From NCBI GenBank assembly GCA_002842045.1, contig PHBX01000007.1, positions 51,768 through 115,767 of the forward strand: a DNA stretch of 64,000 bases, in the 5' to 3' direction. Position 1 is the stretch's first letter. The number at the start of each line of letters is the position of its first letter. Origin of the DNA: Chloroflexi bacterium HGW-Chloroflexi-3 (GTDB taxonomy: Bacteria > Chloroflexota > Anaerolineae > Anaerolineales > Anaerolineaceae). Shown here piece by piece: positions 63,461 through 64,000 of this stretch. Both the position numbers and the translations under genes were made by a program. The notes under the pieces were generated by a model. It was not told where the DNA came from. It ran no database searches and saw nothing but the letters and a program-made list of their open reading frames with translations.

Positions 63461-63489
63461 TTGACTGCGAATGTCGCCCATGATATAAT
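63461..63489 (+). promoter_or_regulatory. Promoter of rpsL
   Basis: TTGACT (63461-63466), a 17-base spacer and a perfect TATAAT (63484-63489). It lies 13 bp after the rpoB stop, so rpsL is independently transcribed with a leader of about 80 nt. Confidence 0.85.
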
Positions 63490-63577
63490 CTGCCCTCGTT
63501 GCCTATCAGACTCAGTCTGATGTACCGGTGTATCGTCGAGGCCATCATTTGAGATTTTATTTTGGAGGCAAGAGAAC

Positions 63578-64000
63578 GTGCCAACTATCAACCAATTGAT
63601 CCGAAAAGGTCGCCAGACCAGAAGAGGCAAGAGCAAAGCTCCTGCTCTGTTGTACACACTCAATAATATGAAGCAGAACCGCACCAAACAGGACAAAGGT
63701 TCACCACAAAAACGTGGCGTTTGTACTGTCGTCCGAACGATGACTCCTAAAAAACCAAACTCTGCTTTGCGTAAAATCGCTCGTGTACGTTTAACGAACG
63801 GTTTAGAAGTAACCGCCTATATCCCTGGTGAAGGTCATCAATTACAGGAGCACTCTGTCGTACTGGTACGCGGTGGTCGTGTGAAAGATTTACCAGGTGT
63901 GCGTTACCATATTGTTCGAGGAACACTGGACAGTACTGGTGTATCCAATCGTGGACAGGGTCGTTCCAAGTACGGAACCAAACGACCAAAAGCAAAGTAA
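63578..64000 (+). CDS. rpsL: 30S ribosomal protein S12
   Basis: S12 sits at the decoding centre. The 140-residue protein begins [11 protein letters not shown] and contains the universal [31 protein letters not shown] block, the [29 protein letters not shown] block and a basic end. The start is GTG 63578, with GGAGG 9-10 bases upstream, and the stop TAA is the last codon of the window. The residues linked to streptomycin response (Lys in TPKKPNS and KDLPGVRY) are wild type. rpsG and fusA are expected next but lie outside. Confidence 0.97.
   Translation: MPTINQLIRKGRQTRRGKSKAPALLYTLNNMKQNRTKQDKGSPQKRGVCTVVRTMTPKKPNSALRKIARVRLTNGLEVTAYIPGEGHQLQEHSVVLVRGGRVKDLPGVRYHIVRGTLDSTGVSNRGQGRSKYGTKRPKAK

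Noticed and set aside
1..64000. CRISPR arrays, insertion sequences, prophage or rRNA genes
   Set aside because: No regularly spaced short repeats, transposase or integrase, phage structural genes or rRNA sequence were seen on either strand.

Overview
The window looks like a chromosomal segment of a Chloroflexota bacterium, probably an Anaerolineae-type anaerobe. This is inferred from moderate-to-low G+C, a Chloroflexota-like RpoB, very long secreted repeat proteins ending in YLPLV/FIPLL tails, and enzymes of anaerobic C1 and aldehyde metabolism. No transposase, phage gene or CRISPR array was found. No database search was possible, so all names rest on motif and family recognition.

Layout. 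(1) 1-9240, minus strand: a complete histidine operon hisG-D-C-(DJ-1-like)B-H-A-F-I-E, followed by an EcfA-EcfA double-ATPase gene that leaves the window. Upstream of hisG is what looks like a classical attenuator: a short leader ORF with four consecutive His codons, then an intrinsic terminator. (2) 9486-20884: a peptidase S41 gene with a damaged 5' end, small membrane proteins, a YceI protein, and a minus-strand run tatA-tatB-tatC-fatty acid hydroxylase-C45 peptidase-PreP-like protease-membrane protein, then an MscS channel. (3) 21267-35792, plus strand: a GAF histidine kinase and NarL-type regulator, then a redox cluster. The cluster holds a Tat-exported polyferredoxin, an aldehyde:ferredoxin oxidoreductase, a ThiF-like E1 enzyme, a membrane protein, a broken cytochrome-like lipoprotein, a reductive-dehalogenase-like Tat lipoprotein with a C2H2-like finger, NuoE, a 1264-residue NuoF/HydA-like/NapH-like/NapG-like fusion, and MoaA. 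I read it as an NAD(H)-linked electron conduit across the membrane to exported redox enzymes. It is the best candidate here for an undescribed system.

(4) 35880-41242: a TPR protein, a second NarL-type regulator, formate-tetrahydrofolate ligase (minus), a CoA-binding protein, tRNA-Leu(UAA) and a one-TM protein. (5) 41462-46019: a 34-residue Cys-containing peptide with its own promoter and terminator, then an unknown protein, two GNAT acetyltransferases, a HAD hydrolase, an MFS transporter and a metallophosphoesterase in one apparent operon. (6) 46105-59387: a palindromic operator, a strong promoter and a roughly 350-nt leader RNA of tandem structured modules precede a surface-protein cluster. 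The cluster has an adhesin-like gene broken in two places at the same point of successive repeats, a beta-propeller protein, an SBBP protein with a C-terminal anchor, and a 1829-residue SBBP plus ten-repeat protein. (7) 59479-64000: rpoB (frame-disrupted near its 5' end) and rpsL, each with its own sigma70-like promoter, and no rpoC between them.

Several lesions recur (S41 5' end, the cytochrome-like gene, two in the adhesin, one in rpoB). An rpoB knockout should be lethal, so at least some are likely sequence or assembly errors. 'Pseudogene' calls here should be read with that in mind.
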